Shown here: positions 53,366 to 64,000 of the stretch, in pieces | Layout: each line of letters starts with the position of its first letter | Numbering within the stretch: position 1 is the stretch's first letter | NCBI GenBank assembly: GCA_015179045.1 | Contig: WHUZ01000005.1 | Coordinates: 868,001 to 932,000, forward strand | Origin: Kalaharituber pfeilii | Taxonomy: Eukaryota; Ascomycota; Pezizomycetes; Pezizales; Pezizaceae | Reading direction: 5' to 3' | DNA: 64,000 nucleotides | The notes under the pieces: model-generated | What the model was told of the DNA's origin: nothing | Databases searched by the model: none | The model's input: the letters and a program-made list of their open reading frames with translations, nothing else | Program-made: the position numbers and the translations under genes

Positions 53366-54642
53366 TAGCTAACTTGGCTACAGAACTGAGTTCTCAGAAT
53401 GCTAGGTAGACTGCCTGCCATTTCATCAAGGCTTCGGCTTTTGCAGTTACCTCTTCCTTACGCGAATTCATTAAGCGTGCCAAGATAGTCCGGGCCCTCT
53501 TGGGATGCATTTTCAAAAGCGAGTCAACAATAAAATTCAATAAGCCAGTTCTTAAGCGTGCACACATCGCATATAGATGTTAGGGGCTTGGCATAAGACC
53601 TATTCCTTGTGCACTTATGCTGTTCACTCATACACAACTTCTGTGGTACGAGCCTAACTGTGACCATGTGTGCACTATTTGATTCATAGAGCATCCACAA
53701 GCAATTCTCCTAGCTTTTCTTCCGGCATCTACCGGCATTTTATCATCAACTTTCAGTCACAATAATTAATGGTTAGGTCTCTAAATGCAGTTGGATGGCT
53801 CGAGACTACAGTTGAGTGATGCCTACAGCTTGTCGTTCGACTTATGTATATTCCTTGAGTGCGGATCACATTGGTCATGTACGTGCTCTACACAAAAGTC
53901 CGCTACTCTGCATACAAGACACATACTTTAAGTTGGTGTCTCTGAATCGACTGGCTTTAGCCGGTCGATGGGCAAGCAGTGCATGAGCATAAGACGCACA
54001 GTGCCTAATGTATGTCTCTTCCCAATCTCGGTGTCACTGTTACTTCTAGCTGCGGAGCGGCAGCACATACCTTTTAGATTAGAATTTTTCGTGTGACAAT
54101 TCGAGATTACTATGACAGTGCTGAGACTAAGCTATGACAATTTGATGCATTTGCATACGAAGGAAAAGCAACTATGCAAAACATCCAGGTATCAACTTGC
54201 TGAAAAGGTTCAAATGCGCATGATGAGCATTTACCTTTCCAACGGACTATAAACACCACAGTCCTTGTTAAATATGCGTGATATCGATCTAAGCTTCAGT
54301 GCTCTACAGCTTGGAACGAGAAGCAAGACACTCCCTGTTCCTAAAAGTAAGATAACTAAGGAATCTATTTCTCTGGTACTCCATATGTTCACCTGAAGTA
54401 ATAAGCTGAAGGTTAAAGCTCATGAACATATATATACCTACCCGTAGTCTCGTGCCCAGCCGCTACACCTACGCTTATATATCTAACAGCCGAATAGTTC
54501 AGATTTATTGGTGGGAGCACATGTAAGAAAAACTCACTGACTGGTATCTGTAAGCTTAGTGTTGAGAAATGACTAGTTGTCAAAGCGATCACGCAGCAAC
54601 ATTGGATACTAGACTACAGCAACACTAGCCTCATGCCACCTA

Positions 54643-55074
54643 CAGTTACACCTTGCTACATATACCGGACGACCGAAATCCAACACTTTCTGTCCGGTTT
54701 AACCTAGCGTCCAGTATAACAAATTTTGCAGGGGTGCCTGCCAGGGGGGTAAAGAACTTAGTAAGCCAATTGAGAGATACAATATGCCTGGAGACTGGTT
54801 CTCAATCTCCCAAGATATTACAGAACTTTGAGCATTGAGTTCAAGATATTGAGAATACTTCAATAATACCACTATAACATACAGAGGGTACAAAAGAAGT
54901 TTCATGGTTGAGGCCTTCATCCGATTCAGCTAGTTAGTTTGTATGTAATTTGAATTTAAAAGTCTATAGTTTCGTTGTCCGGTCCGGTTTAACTGGGTGT
55001 CCGGTATAGCTAATTTTTTTGTATGTAAATTGCAGAAACTGTCAAGGGTCATCCGGTATAACTAGGTAAAACTG
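54643..55074. mobile_element. TA-flanked TIR element, CAGTT(A/T)(C/T)ACC ends, 432 bp
   Basis: 5' CAGTTACACCTTGCTACATATACCGG and 3' CCGGTATAACTAGGTAAAACTG are imperfect inverted repeats with TA on both sides (54641-54642, 55075-55076). The shared internal words GTCCGGT and CCGGTATA place it with 12472-13220 and 52760-53365. No transposase. Confidence 0.72.
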
Positions 55075-55626
55075 TAGTCTGGTTAGTAAAACTGCATATA
55101 GAGTACTTACTAGACTCGTAACTGGGGTACTTAGCTCGAAAAACAAAAATAAATGTATGCAAGTAAGTAATGTAACGTCAAATTTAAGGGTAAGGATGCG
55201 AAGCTGCATAAACTAGCCTAGAAAATGGTAAGCTTCTAGATCCCATCCTCGGAACTGTTGGCATCCGGCCCGCTGGGCAAATGGAACAACCTAAGCGAGC
55301 AGAGAACGTTCCTGTTCCAGGGTGTGTGCGAATGAAACCATAAGCTAGCCTCATACCACGTGCATTCATACGGAAAGATTTGTTCAGTGTGAAAGTAGCA
55401 CTTGCTGGCAGGACGACTGCGCAAATGGGGCCTCTCCTGTACATCTGTCGGAAACGACAAACATAGAAAGTGAGGGGGGGAAATACTTGCGAGGCGGCAC
55501 GCCGTGCTCACTTCGTACACTTCGGGACCTACCGCCAGGCTCTGGCTTCGGACTACATGGCGTGGCATATGTTAGCATGTTTCGACCTTCCCAAGGCAAA
55601 TTGCAAAAACAATCAAGATCTCTGCT

Positions 55627-55667
55627 GGGGATTGAGGGTTGGGGGTTGGGGGTTGGGGGTAGGGGAG
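55627..55667 (+). repeat. (GGGGGTT)n G-quadruplex-prone repeat
   Basis: Four consecutive GGGGGTT-like units with loops of two T, then GTAGGGG. The pattern fits a four-tier quadruplex on the plus strand. Confidence 0.85.
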
Positions 55668-56076
55668 GATGAGCGGAAAACTGGAGAGTGCCCTGTTCCG
55701 GGTGAACATGATGGAGTCAGGGCTTGGGGAAGAACATGCAAGAGGCTGCCCAAACGACCAATTGAAGGGGCAGTATGGGGGAGTGTGGTCCGAGACCGGG
55801 GGGGGGGGGGGGCAGCAGCCTGTTCCACAAGCAAAAGCAATGGGTAGAAGGCGCATTTCGAGCGCAGGACAGGATGCAGTGGTGGGGGGACACACTGGCA
55901 ACTGGCAGGGTCAGACGGGCGAAGCGGGCGAAGGAATAAGGCCCTGCGGTGGGGCCGGAGTGCGGCTGGAGCGAGTGCACGGCGGACGGGGGTGGCCCGC
56001 GCGTTGGGTGACCGCCGAGGGGGCCAGAGCATCGTCGCACACGGCCCAAGCACCCCCTCTCCTACAGAGGCAGACG

Positions 56077-56135
56077 CCTCCCCTCCCTCCTCCCCCTCCC
56101 CCCCTCCCCTCCCTCCTCCCCCTCCCCCCTCCCCA
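56077..56135 (-). repeat. C-rich pyrimidine tract
   Basis: Repeated CCCTCCCTCCTCCCCCTCCC-type units. The minus strand is G-rich and quadruplex-prone. Confidence 0.88.
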
Positions 56136-57166
56136 CGCGTCAGACATCCGCCCGTGCCTCCGACAGAGGGCCCAGCATGTACAGTGCCGCTGTTTAAGAC
56201 TGCTTTCCCACTCTCCGTCCCCCATTCTCGGCCCTGCTATATAGATACTCGTCATGGACCTCGTAATTCGCTGTCGGTGTTGGATCCTGCTAAAGATCAC
56301 TTCCATCTACAACAACGCATGCACTTCTCGGCATCAGCATTGCTTCATCAACTTGCCCGCCCCCCGTATCTGTCATTGAGGCATCAGCCTGCCTTACGGC
56401 TGCTACTGGGTCCCCCGACACCTTCACGTCAGAGCTTGCCGCCATCACCTCGTTCAGAAGGAGGAAAAAGTAATAATAATAATAATAATAAATAAAGAAA
56501 TAAAGAAATAAAGAAAAGAAAAAGAAGAAAAAGGCGACCTGCTTCATAGCATCTTGCTGCACTAAAAGAGCATAGTACATACATCTCTTTCGGAGGTCCT
56601 GCTCGGCTGTCTCGACCACTGGGACTGACTGTCATTGCTTGTTTGCAGGTTTATAGCTCTGCTTAGCATCAGACACCCAGAAATTTGATATTGAGCTGGA
56701 ATTGGAAACAAACATCTGTAACAAGGTATATACAGGAATACCCACCAACGAAGTTTCGACCGGATACCAGGCCTGAGAAATCTAGCAGTTCAATATCCCT
56801 CATTGCAGCTAACCAAGCATTCGACAAGCTTTCTTATTCTACAACAACTGAGATTCGTTGCGATCAGGTTGACAGGCCTCTTGTGCTCAGGTAGCTCTCC
56901 TGGGCTGGTATTCCACCCCGAGTATCTCTACCACACACTCTGCACTTCGATACCTCGCCCAGTGAGGCTTTCCCGCAATCACACCGTTTTTCCTTTCGAT
57001 TACCACCTGGGTGGTTGAGGTTATTTCTCGAGTTTCCTTCTTTTGTATCTACACTTACTACATTGTTGAGAGCTATTTTGTTTCCCTTCTTTGCGGGTTG
57101 TGGGCCGCTTGCTTCGAGTCCTTTACTGCATCAGAGGACCCGGAGAACAAGGCTCCGCAGCCACCA

Positions 57167-58891
57167 ATGTCCTCCTTTATGTCCTTTCTCACCTTAGGAC
57201 TCACCGCGGATGCAGCAGCTGCCCACCGTCATGAATTCTCAGATGCAAGTACAGTCTCAAGTTATCGCGGCCAGTCTCTTGGATCTCGTACGCTGCGGGA
57301 CTCGCCACCTTTGACTACTCTTACGACCATCGTTTCTCAGAGTACGCCGAAACTAGTGCCAACCACTACAACCCCAACTGCTCATGAGCCTAGATCGAAG
57401 CCAAAGCCACAAAAAACGAAAACTTCATATCATCTTGCAGCACCCCCACCGTCACATCACTCCCCTCGTATACATTCCGTTGTGCGCCCTAGTCGAGCAC
57501 TGATATTACAACTACAACGTCTCCATGCCTCCACCCGACCCTTACCATCATATGACGTTATTCCGGCATTGGCCTTTGCTACGAGACCTAAGCGCAAGCG
57601 ACCTATAGGTCTCCGATCTCTAGGCCTTCACGACCTTGTGATTGTTTCTTCGGAAGAGTATGCTGACCAAGGTAACGATGGAATTTACGAAGATGAGGAT
57701 CTAAGTGGTCGAAATTTCGTTGCATCATTATCTCCAGTATCCAAGAAAGATAAGGAAGAGGATGGTCTCAAGGCATTGTTGGAACTAGCTGGTGGAACCA
57801 TGTGGGAAGCCAGTCAGAAAAGCAATGGGAGTTACGAATTTGTACGTCGCCATGACAATGGGGAGACTTTGGTGGCAAGATGGATTCTCAGAATCCCGAA
57901 TACAAGACGGCGATCATCCCAGATGGCATCTGCAGCAAGAGATAATAAGTTGTCTACTGTAGGTGAGAAGAAATTCCAATTTAGCATGATAAATTCGAAT
58001 ACACGGAAGCATCCTATTTTGGCAAGTATGATAGGACAGCGTATAGATATATGGGACCAGTATAGCGTCCCCACAAGCATCACTAGCCGGCCTAGCTCAC
58101 CAGGTGAGCTTTCTAGGACTGAAGCAATGTCTACCCATTCTATATCTGATGTCGAGAGTGAAAGAGTGTTAGTCCAAACAGAAGAGGATATTAAAACCTT
58201 AATTATTGTCACTGGGACTTGGGTAGCACTCTTTGAAGGGTTCAATGGTCGCTCTTGGTTTGACGAGTCAGCAATAACACCATCACCTGTTCGTACATCT
58301 GGCGCTTTTAAAACACAAGTTTTATCAACGGAGAGTTCACCGCTTGGAGAGAAGCGAAGCCTTGACGTGCCCACCGATAAGGGTTTACGTCGGGGTGCTG
58401 CACTTAGTCATAAAGCTACCACAGGAGGTAATAAGCCAATAGAGGACGAGACTGGCTCACTGTCAACAAGAAGATCGAATTCAACTGGCAATGCATATAT
58501 GCGACCTGTGAGAAATTCAGCATCCTTGATGCCTTGCAAGCTTGGCTCAACTCGCGCTTCGCCTGTCTCTACAAGGGCTCCTTCTCCAGAACCGGCTGCG
58601 ACATTTTCACCAATAATCGAGGTCCAGAATGCTCCAAGTGTCATCCCCCCCACTGGACGAGCTACGTCCGCCGAAGCGCACTGTGCTCATAATTCCCCTT
58701 CGGATCCGATTCCAAATACTGTACAGCCTACCCCAAAGAAGGAGGCGAAGCCTAAGATGGACAGATGGAGAAGGAAAAGTTTGCCTCCTAGGGTGCAGAG
58801 TGTGGTTGCTGAACCTGAAAAGAAGAGTCTGAAACAAAAGTTGAGTAGGGTATTTAGTTTACTTCGGAAGAACAATGGAAGTAGTTTATGA
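57167..58891 (+). CDS. Fungal protein of unknown function, 574 aa
   Basis: Single exon. The frame is open further upstream to 57011, but with no ATG. The first Met at 57167 sits in a strong context (CCACCAATGT), so it is taken as the start. The Ser/Thr/Pro-rich N-terminus leads to a folded core (about residues 190-350). Key segments are MWEASQKSNGSYEFVRRHDN, GETLVARWILRIPNTRRRSS, KFQFSMINSNTRKHPILASM, then IDIWDQY and, after a Ser-rich loop, TLIIVTGTWVALFEGF. I recall similar hypothetical proteins across filamentous ascomycetes but no function. The C-terminus is basic (KKSLKQKLSRVFSLLRKNNG), possibly an amphipathic membrane- or nucleic-acid-binding helix. No catalytic motif is evident. Confidence 0.85.
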   Translation: MSSFMSFLTLGLTADAAAAHRHEFSDASTVSSYRGQSLGSRTLRDSPPLTTLTTIVSQSTPKLVPTTTTPTAHEPRSKPKPQKTKTSYHLAAPPPSHHSPRIHSVVRPSRALILQLQRLHASTRPLPSYDVIPALAFATRPKRKRPIGLRSLGLHDLVIVSSEEYADQGNDGIYEDEDLSGRNFVASLSPVSKKDKEEDGLKALLELAGGTMWEASQKSNGSYEFVRRHDNGETLVARWILRIPNTRRRSSQMASAARDNKLSTVGEKKFQFSMINSNTRKHPILASMIGQRIDIWDQYSVPTSITSRPSSPGELSRTEAMSTHSISDVESERVLVQTEEDIKTLIIVTGTWVALFEGFNGRSWFDESAITPSPVRTSGAFKTQVLSTESSPLGEKRSLDVPTDKGLRRGAALSHKATTGGNKPIEDETGSLSTRRSNSTGNAYMRPVRNSASLMPCKLGSTRASPVSTRAPSPEPAATFSPIIEVQNAPSVIPPTGRATSAEAHCAHNSPSDPIPNTVQPTPKKEAKPKMDRWRRKSLPPRVQSVVAEPEKKSLKQKLSRVFSLLRKNNGSSL

Positions 58892-60560
58892 ACTTCATAC
58901 TACTATATTGGGGTAGATTTCCTTCTTGTATGTGCTATATTTTTGCTTGCTGCATTATCTCAGGTTGTATAAACTTTGTTTCTATTCCTTCTTGGGGAGG
59001 GCGTCCTGATTGTATTCCTTTAGGTGTTCTTACGGTCCATTTCTTGCTTGAATCTTAATTTGCTTTACGCTACATTGTTTCATTTTTTTCTTTTACTTCG
59101 GCTGTTTGGCTTTCACCAAGATTTCCTTTGTATAAATACCTACTTATCCAGCTCTCATATTTCTTTTCTTTGCTGTTTTTCTCTCGTTATTCCTTAGAGC
59201 CACGGTAAAGGCGTTATAGGAGTTAAAGCTGTTTCGATTCTGGAAACTTGGGATAGGGCCGCGGGGAGTATGCGACCAGACTAGCGATAGGTGTGGGAAG
59301 ATAGTCTGATTGTGGGATGGGGACTGTTATTAGTAGTATCATACTATGGCTGGACTTTAGGTATTGTGAAGTTGGATTGGCAGGACCTTTGGAAACATGT
59401 GCCTTGTTCTATTGTGTCTGTTGCTGGGTTGGGAAGATGTGAATGGCGTGTACGTATGCATAATCCTCAATCTCCCAAAAACTCCCCAAATCGTAAAGCT
59501 TCACCTGTGGCACTGAACAGTCACTTAATACTGTACTACATATTTAACTATGTTACGACTATTAAGGGCAACAAACAGATGTAATGTCTGCCAGTGGCCT
59601 CTAGGTGTCATCCAGTGTCCAATCAAGCAGTATCAATTGCATATTAAAATCACCAATTCTCCGGAAAAGTGCTACTTGCGGTCGAGGTTGTGGCAAGCAG
59701 ACTGGGAAGAGTTGACCGAATTACATACATATTACTTATAAGTAGGTAAGTATGTACTTCTAGCTCTGGGCCCGAAATAGCTAGGCGCGAGACTGCTTCT
59801 AACTCATGAGAAGCTAAGTATGCCTGTGACCCACCTGTCGTGAAAATGCAAATGCATAAGTATGTTATAAAACAATTACTAGTACAGTGTATATATTGTA
59901 GTTATATATTTGAGGCTGTAGAAAATAGAGACTATCAAACAGTCCCTACTAGTAGGTATTTGTCTAGCGCAAAAAATGAATGCATGGGTATTGTGGGTGT
60001 TACCAGTGCAAAAAATCTTTCTGCACTTTCCTCCCTATGCGTTGCCGTAGGCAGGGGTGGCAAACAAACAAAGTAACGGAGTCAGGTTTGCGAAGGGATC
60101 ATATTGGGGTGCAGGGTTTGAGCAGGTTGGTGAACCTTGGGATGATAGGCAAGGCACACCATTGCAGTGAGCCACTAGGCTACACTGTGATTCATACATG
60201 GACAAAAATAGGCAGATGGTATTCCCCTTGCTTCTAATTACTTAATCTCATTCCTATTGATGACATTCTTGTGGAGTTCTAGATGCTTGCCCTTCTTGCA
60301 TGACTAGACAGTCTTGTACTGCATCCTAGCACTGATCTCGTGGCCCCATGTCCTTGCCATTGCCTCAGGCAGAGTTGAGGCAAAATCTACTCCCAAAGAT
60401 TGCTCATGATGATAGTACGAATACAATGTCATTGTGAAGCTGGCCTGTGCGCTGTGATGTGCTACTGGCTGGAATCCTCTGGATTTCGGGTCTGATGTAT
60501 AAGTGAGTTACTAGTTAGTACCAGACAAAATCGACTGGTAAATTGCTGTTCTGGTAAGTA
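58892..60560. other. Intergenic, AT-rich
   Basis: No gene supported. Short open frames at 59291-60237 show no domain. The first few hundred bases likely contain the 3' UTR of the 57167 gene. Confidence 0.5.
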
Positions 60561-61019
60561 GAGCTCAGTTAGTAACCTACCTTGCTGCATACACACGCAT
60601 TATTTCACACCATATGCAGCCTCGCATATTCACATCAACATTCACATCAACATTCAGTGCGCATCTACAAACACAAACAATGCACATATGTTTGATATAT
60701 TTGTGTCTTCGTCACATATCAATTAAGAATTATAAGCATCATGATAGCTTTGACGTCACTGTCCAAATACTTATTTTTCTATCTAGTATTACAGCTCCTT
60801 GACTTAGATCGGGCGTGTTGCAAAAGATTAAGTCGATACGCGTATGCGGTGATGTGCGGGAGCAAAATTCGTGGTAATTCATATTACTTACAAATAAATT
60901 TCGCCGGGGTGAAGGGGTACCTCACGACACCTGCCTAGTTTGGCTGGCGTATTTTCTATGATAACTTCTGGTAACTATTCCTAATTAATCGTCGACACCC
61001 CTACTTAGTAACTGAGCTC
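60561..61019 (+). repeat. Dispersed repeat, copy C, with terminal inverted repeats
   Basis: Starts GAGCTCAGTTAGTAACC and ends GTAACTGAGCTC, giving short terminal inverted repeats around a 459-bp unit that aligns with copy B. A local tandem (TTCACATCAACATTCACATC) occurs near 60630. No coding potential. It resembles a nonautonomous TIR element; no clear target duplication was defined. Confidence 0.72.
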
Positions 61020-61162
61020 TATGATAACTTACCATATGATCAACGTACTTCATGTAGTTTTTGGTTCAGTGAGACGTCAATGGCGACTGGCGTTCTTGTT
61101 AAGGTAACGTTTTCTCACCCAATAGATACTCTAACTTTACGCAGTGCTACTTGCTACTGTAG

Positions 61163-61224
61163 TAATATGTATTCGGCCATAGCGCATAATGTGCATTAGT
61201 ACCCCTGTCCGAATACATATTTTA
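61163..61224. mobile_element. Palindromic mini-element, copy 2 (spacer reversed)
   Basis: TAATATGTATTCGG at 61163 and CCGAATACATATTTTA ending 61224 enclose the reverse complement of the spacer of the copy at 50048-50112. Two copies in opposite orientation 11 kb apart argue for mobility. Confidence 0.85.
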
Positions 61225-61938
61225 TTGGCTAGTATGAAGCAGCCCTAGGGCAGGCGATGACTAGCTGTACTACTCCGTACTAAGTAAGCATTTGAAGTTA
61301 GTAATCTGGGTAAGTAACCTGGCCCCAACCCAGTTGCTCTACACACGACTCTACGCTAACGGTGCCCTTCTTGTATGCATTTTATCGATAAGTCTGCAAC
61401 TTGCACACATCTTCCTGTTCCCCTGCCTGTCCAGCCTCAGGGGCTGCCTAATCTCTTAACGCAAACAGTGTAAAGGTTTGGGTAGATACACTGCTGCATC
61501 TCTGCCATATCCATATACTCGCACCTCAGTCGACCACACTCAGACTACATTCACACCTAACAGGCAATCTAGTCACGCTTCAGTTAGCCACAGGGGGATT
61601 TTCATTATCAAGCCAGAGACGGCTCGATATCAGCCAGAGACCTATAACCAGACTCACGTCCCCATACCCTGTTGTTTCGGATTTATATGTACGTTCTTAT
61701 ACACATGCTCACGTACCTGAATCGCACCAGCTGACTGTACAAGCAAGAGGCTCCTCACTGCGCGACGGGAATTAATTTCCACCGCGTGTTCTCCCCTCCC
61801 CCTCCCCCCTTCCCTCTTCTACTCCGCCCCACCACCCCACCACCCCCACCGCCCCCACTACTAACCCTCTCCTTCTCCACAATCATTTCCTCTCTCCAGG
61901 TTCTCTTCAACTACTCTTCCTTTTTCTCCGAGGTCATC
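61225..61938. promoter_or_regulatory. BLM10 upstream region
   Basis: Contains a C/T-rich stretch (61788-61930) just before the BLM10 start, as is common in fungal promoters and 5' UTRs. An open frame from 61786 continues into BLM10 in frame, but its proline-rich leader is unlike the family. Confidence 0.55.
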
Positions 61939-64000
61939 ATGAGCAAGTCCTTTGCAGATTTCAGGCTTACCCACCTTAACAGCTACTCTAATGACCAAAC
62001 CTCTGGAGCCACAACTCCCGGGGGAGTGGATTGGGGCAAAGATGAGGATGACGCACGCAATAACCAAGAGCGAAATGCACGCCACAAGCCCAGAACTTAC
62101 CCTTATTTTGACTATCTGCCGTACCCAGTGGAAGATGAATCTGTACGCCAGGCGGCTCTCGACGAAATTTTGAGGAATCTCTATATCTCGATAGAAGCTG
62201 GCGACTTTGCTCCAGGGGCTGTGCATTGGACCAGAGAGCTCAGATCATGGCTCTCACTAAAATTTGATCTCCCAAGAGCAACAAGAATAAAATTAGTGAA
62301 ACTCTACTATGAGCTTTCTCTGGCGCCTGGAGTGGATCCAAATGTGTCGGAAAGATTTGCGAGTCTTTATTCCGTTCTTATGAAGTAACTTTCTCCAATC
62401 CCTGTGTTTGTTTATTCCTCCTACCCGCTTGTGTACCCGAAATATTGAGAATTTGCTGCTACGGCAACAATAATAGATATGCTATTTCACACATCACTTT
62501 TGCAAGTTCACTTACTGAGTGGTTCTCGTTTCTCACATGCATTAAAGGCGAAAACATTACCTGCGCCCAGGGAAAGATCTGATTTTGGATTGGAGACTCA
62601 TGTTTAAAGAGCTCAAAGCCTATGTACTTCCTCAGGAAACTGGGTTCATCCATACCACCACCTTGAAAAGAAATGTGCGCACTCTGAATAAGATGTGCAG
62701 TTTCGCTCAGTTATACTATGACCCTGAAGAACTTCCTGCTATGTTCCAAGAGTTCATGCCTTATGTATGACCCTAATTCCAATTGTGCAGTAGCAATGTC
62801 CTTCATAGCATCCGGCCCACCGTGATGCTCTTGGGACGGTGCAGGGACCAACGCTGACCCTTTTTAGTTTTCAACTTCGTTTGTCGAGGGCGCCTTTGTT
62901 GTAGTGGGCTTGTTTAATTTGCTTCTACCGACTACACCACCTCCACCAAATCGTCCAGAGCTCCAGCCTTCTTATTACCTACCAAGTGAGACCTCTCATG
63001 TTCCTGAAGCCGACGGATCTTGTTTTTCACGCGTGCTAATCTGTGGTAGCACTGTTTCATTTGTGGTCCTTGGTCAATCGGTCGAAGACCTTTGATATCA
63101 GCTTTCTGGACTATTTCTCTCGATTGGCAAGAGACTTATTGCCGGCCTCCCATATCCCATTTGGGGCCCATGGAATATTTACAAAGGATCAATCTGACCT
63201 CATATTTACTGCAATTCTGCGCCTCTTGGAAATTCCTGTTGGAATGTCCAACTCTCCATATAGTTCAGTTGTGGACAGTAGCTCTGGCTTAGCGCACCCA
63301 TTGGAAAGAGATCAGCGAAAGCATCCATTCATACACTCTATTGGTAGATGGATTGTTATGTCTTTGTCCGGAAGCTCACTGAATCACGAGGATTCGATTA
63401 TGCATGATCTAGAAGGCCTAATCCAGGCAGTAGAGACATTCTTTCATCCTTCCAACTCAGGAAACTGGACTAGAACGCTTTCTCAATTGGTGTTCTACCT
63501 TACAGACTTTTTCCTAATGAGATGGAATAAGGAGCAAAACGGGGAGATGGAGGTGCCCGATGCTAGAAGATTAACACCAGAGCTTAAACGAAGATTTGTC
63601 ATTTGTTTGAAAGATGTCACTTTTATGGGTATCTACTCGAAGAGTGATAATGCCATGACCTTCTCACTGTCTGCCTTACAAGGACTGGCATATTTAGAGC
63701 CACAATTGATTCTCCCTGGAGCTCTTCAACGCATCTACCCATCAATGCAGGGACTAGTAGAAGTTCACAGAACAACGTCTTCGCTGAGATCACTTGGGGT
63801 TCTAGCTCGTGTCCTGGTTCGTACGAAAGGCTTCAGGTGTCATGTGACTACCTTGATGGGCCTTGCGCTTCCAGGAATTGATGCCAACGATCTGGATAAG
63901 ACGGTGAATTCATTACATTTCATTCAGTCACTTGCATACAATATTCCTTTTGTTAACCTAGATACAACTACAGAAAGGGAGGGAAGAGGTAGCCATGTTG
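61939..64000 (+). CDS. BLM10: Proteasome activator Blm10 (PA200/PSME4), N-terminal part
   Basis: Exons 61939-62384, 62548-62764, 62868-62985, 63050-64000 (open at the window end). At least 577 residues of what is normally about 1,900-2,100. The start MSKSFADFRL lies in ATCATGAGC. Conserved stretches: RTYPYFDYLPYPVEDESVRQ, YISIEAGDFAPGAVHWTREL, FDLPRATRIKLVKLYYELSL, KHYLRPGKDLILDW, SFVEGAFVVVGLFNLLLPTT, LFHLWSLVNRSKTFD, LEGLIQAVETFFHPSNSGNW, ILPGALQRIYPSMQGLVEVH, TKGFRCHVTTLMGLALPGID. Introns are 163, 103 and 64 nt, each with frame-preserving phase. Blm10 is a HEAT-repeat protein that caps the 20S proteasome and opens its gate, with roles in proteasome maturation and histone turnover. Identity is firm. 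Confidence 0.97.

Larger units (their letters stand above)
55075..57166. other. GC-skewed upstream region of the 57167 gene
   Basis: Probable promoter and 5' UTR. Includes (GGGGGTT)n at 55627-55667, a G15 run at 55798-55812, a C-rich pyrimidine tract at 56077-56135 (CCCTCCCTCCTCC type) and an AT-rich (TAA)n/(AAATAAAG)n stretch at 56471-56533. Open frames on both strands over 55470-56635 follow the composition and are not called. Confidence 0.5.

Noticed and set aside
55470..56635. Overlapping long frames on both strands
   Set aside because: GC-skewed simple sequence lacking stops; no domain and no codon pattern favouring one frame.
57011..57166. N-terminal extension of the 574-aa protein with a hydrophobic leader
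   Set aside because: The frame opens with GTG, not ATG, and the Met at 57167 has a strong start context; the extension is probably 5' UTR.
61786..61938. Proline-rich N-terminal extension of BLM10
   Set aside because: It is CT-rich promoter or leader sequence. The family start fits MSKSFADF at 61939.

Overview
This is nuclear DNA from a filamentous ascomycete (Pezizomycotina). The evidence is many short introns (about 45-85 nt, GT...AG, CTAAC/CTGAC-like branch sites) and orthologues of typical fungal genes. These include the velvet regulator VosA, a Sas3-type MYST acetyltransferase, the beta'-COP subunit Sec27 and the proteasome activator Blm10. Large gene-poor tracts full of small inverted-repeat elements would suit a repeat-rich early-diverging lineage such as Pezizomycetes, but that placement is only an inference.

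Layout. 1-666: 3' end of an SRP40/Nopp140-type nucleolar protein gene (+). 667-7920: repeat-rich block holding a foldback-like inverted repeat of about 4.5 kb (1977-6512), itself invaded by a MITE, a solo LTR and a second MITE, with a minisatellite in both arms. 7921-11734: an unrecognised four-exon gene (-) for a ~1,212-aa protein with one C-terminal membrane segment. 12472-14309: three more TIR elements. 18939-20959: vosA (-), eight exons. 20960-33459: about 12.5 kb with no gene I can support. 33460-37351: SAS3-like MYST acetyltransferase (-). 38020-38444: complex I subunit NDUFA1/MWFE (+), with a probable 4-nt microexon. 38660-39772: decayed arylamine N-acetyltransferase (-). 40168-43117: SEC27 (-), eight exons. 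43728-47522: YTH-domain m6A-reader-like protein (-). 47523-57166: second repeat-rich tract with three copies of a dispersed repeat, a 65-bp mini-palindrome, an (ATTT)n array, two TA-flanked TIR elements and G-rich tracts. 57167-58891: a 574-aa protein of unknown function (+). 61939-64000: 5' part of BLM10 (+), running off the end.

The genes are mostly independent housekeeping and regulatory loci: nucleolar biogenesis, chromatin acetylation, respiration, COPI transport, m6A reading, proteasome activation, and sporulation/secondary metabolism control by VosA. They do not form a metabolic cluster. SAS3 and NDUFA1 are divergent and share a 668-bp intergenic region. Exon structures were derived by hand from splice signals and family alignment from memory. 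For each multi-exon gene the joined exon length is a multiple of three. What stands out most is the nested foldback region, the 4-nt microexon, the intact catalytic triad in the broken NAT copy, and the large unrecognised membrane protein.
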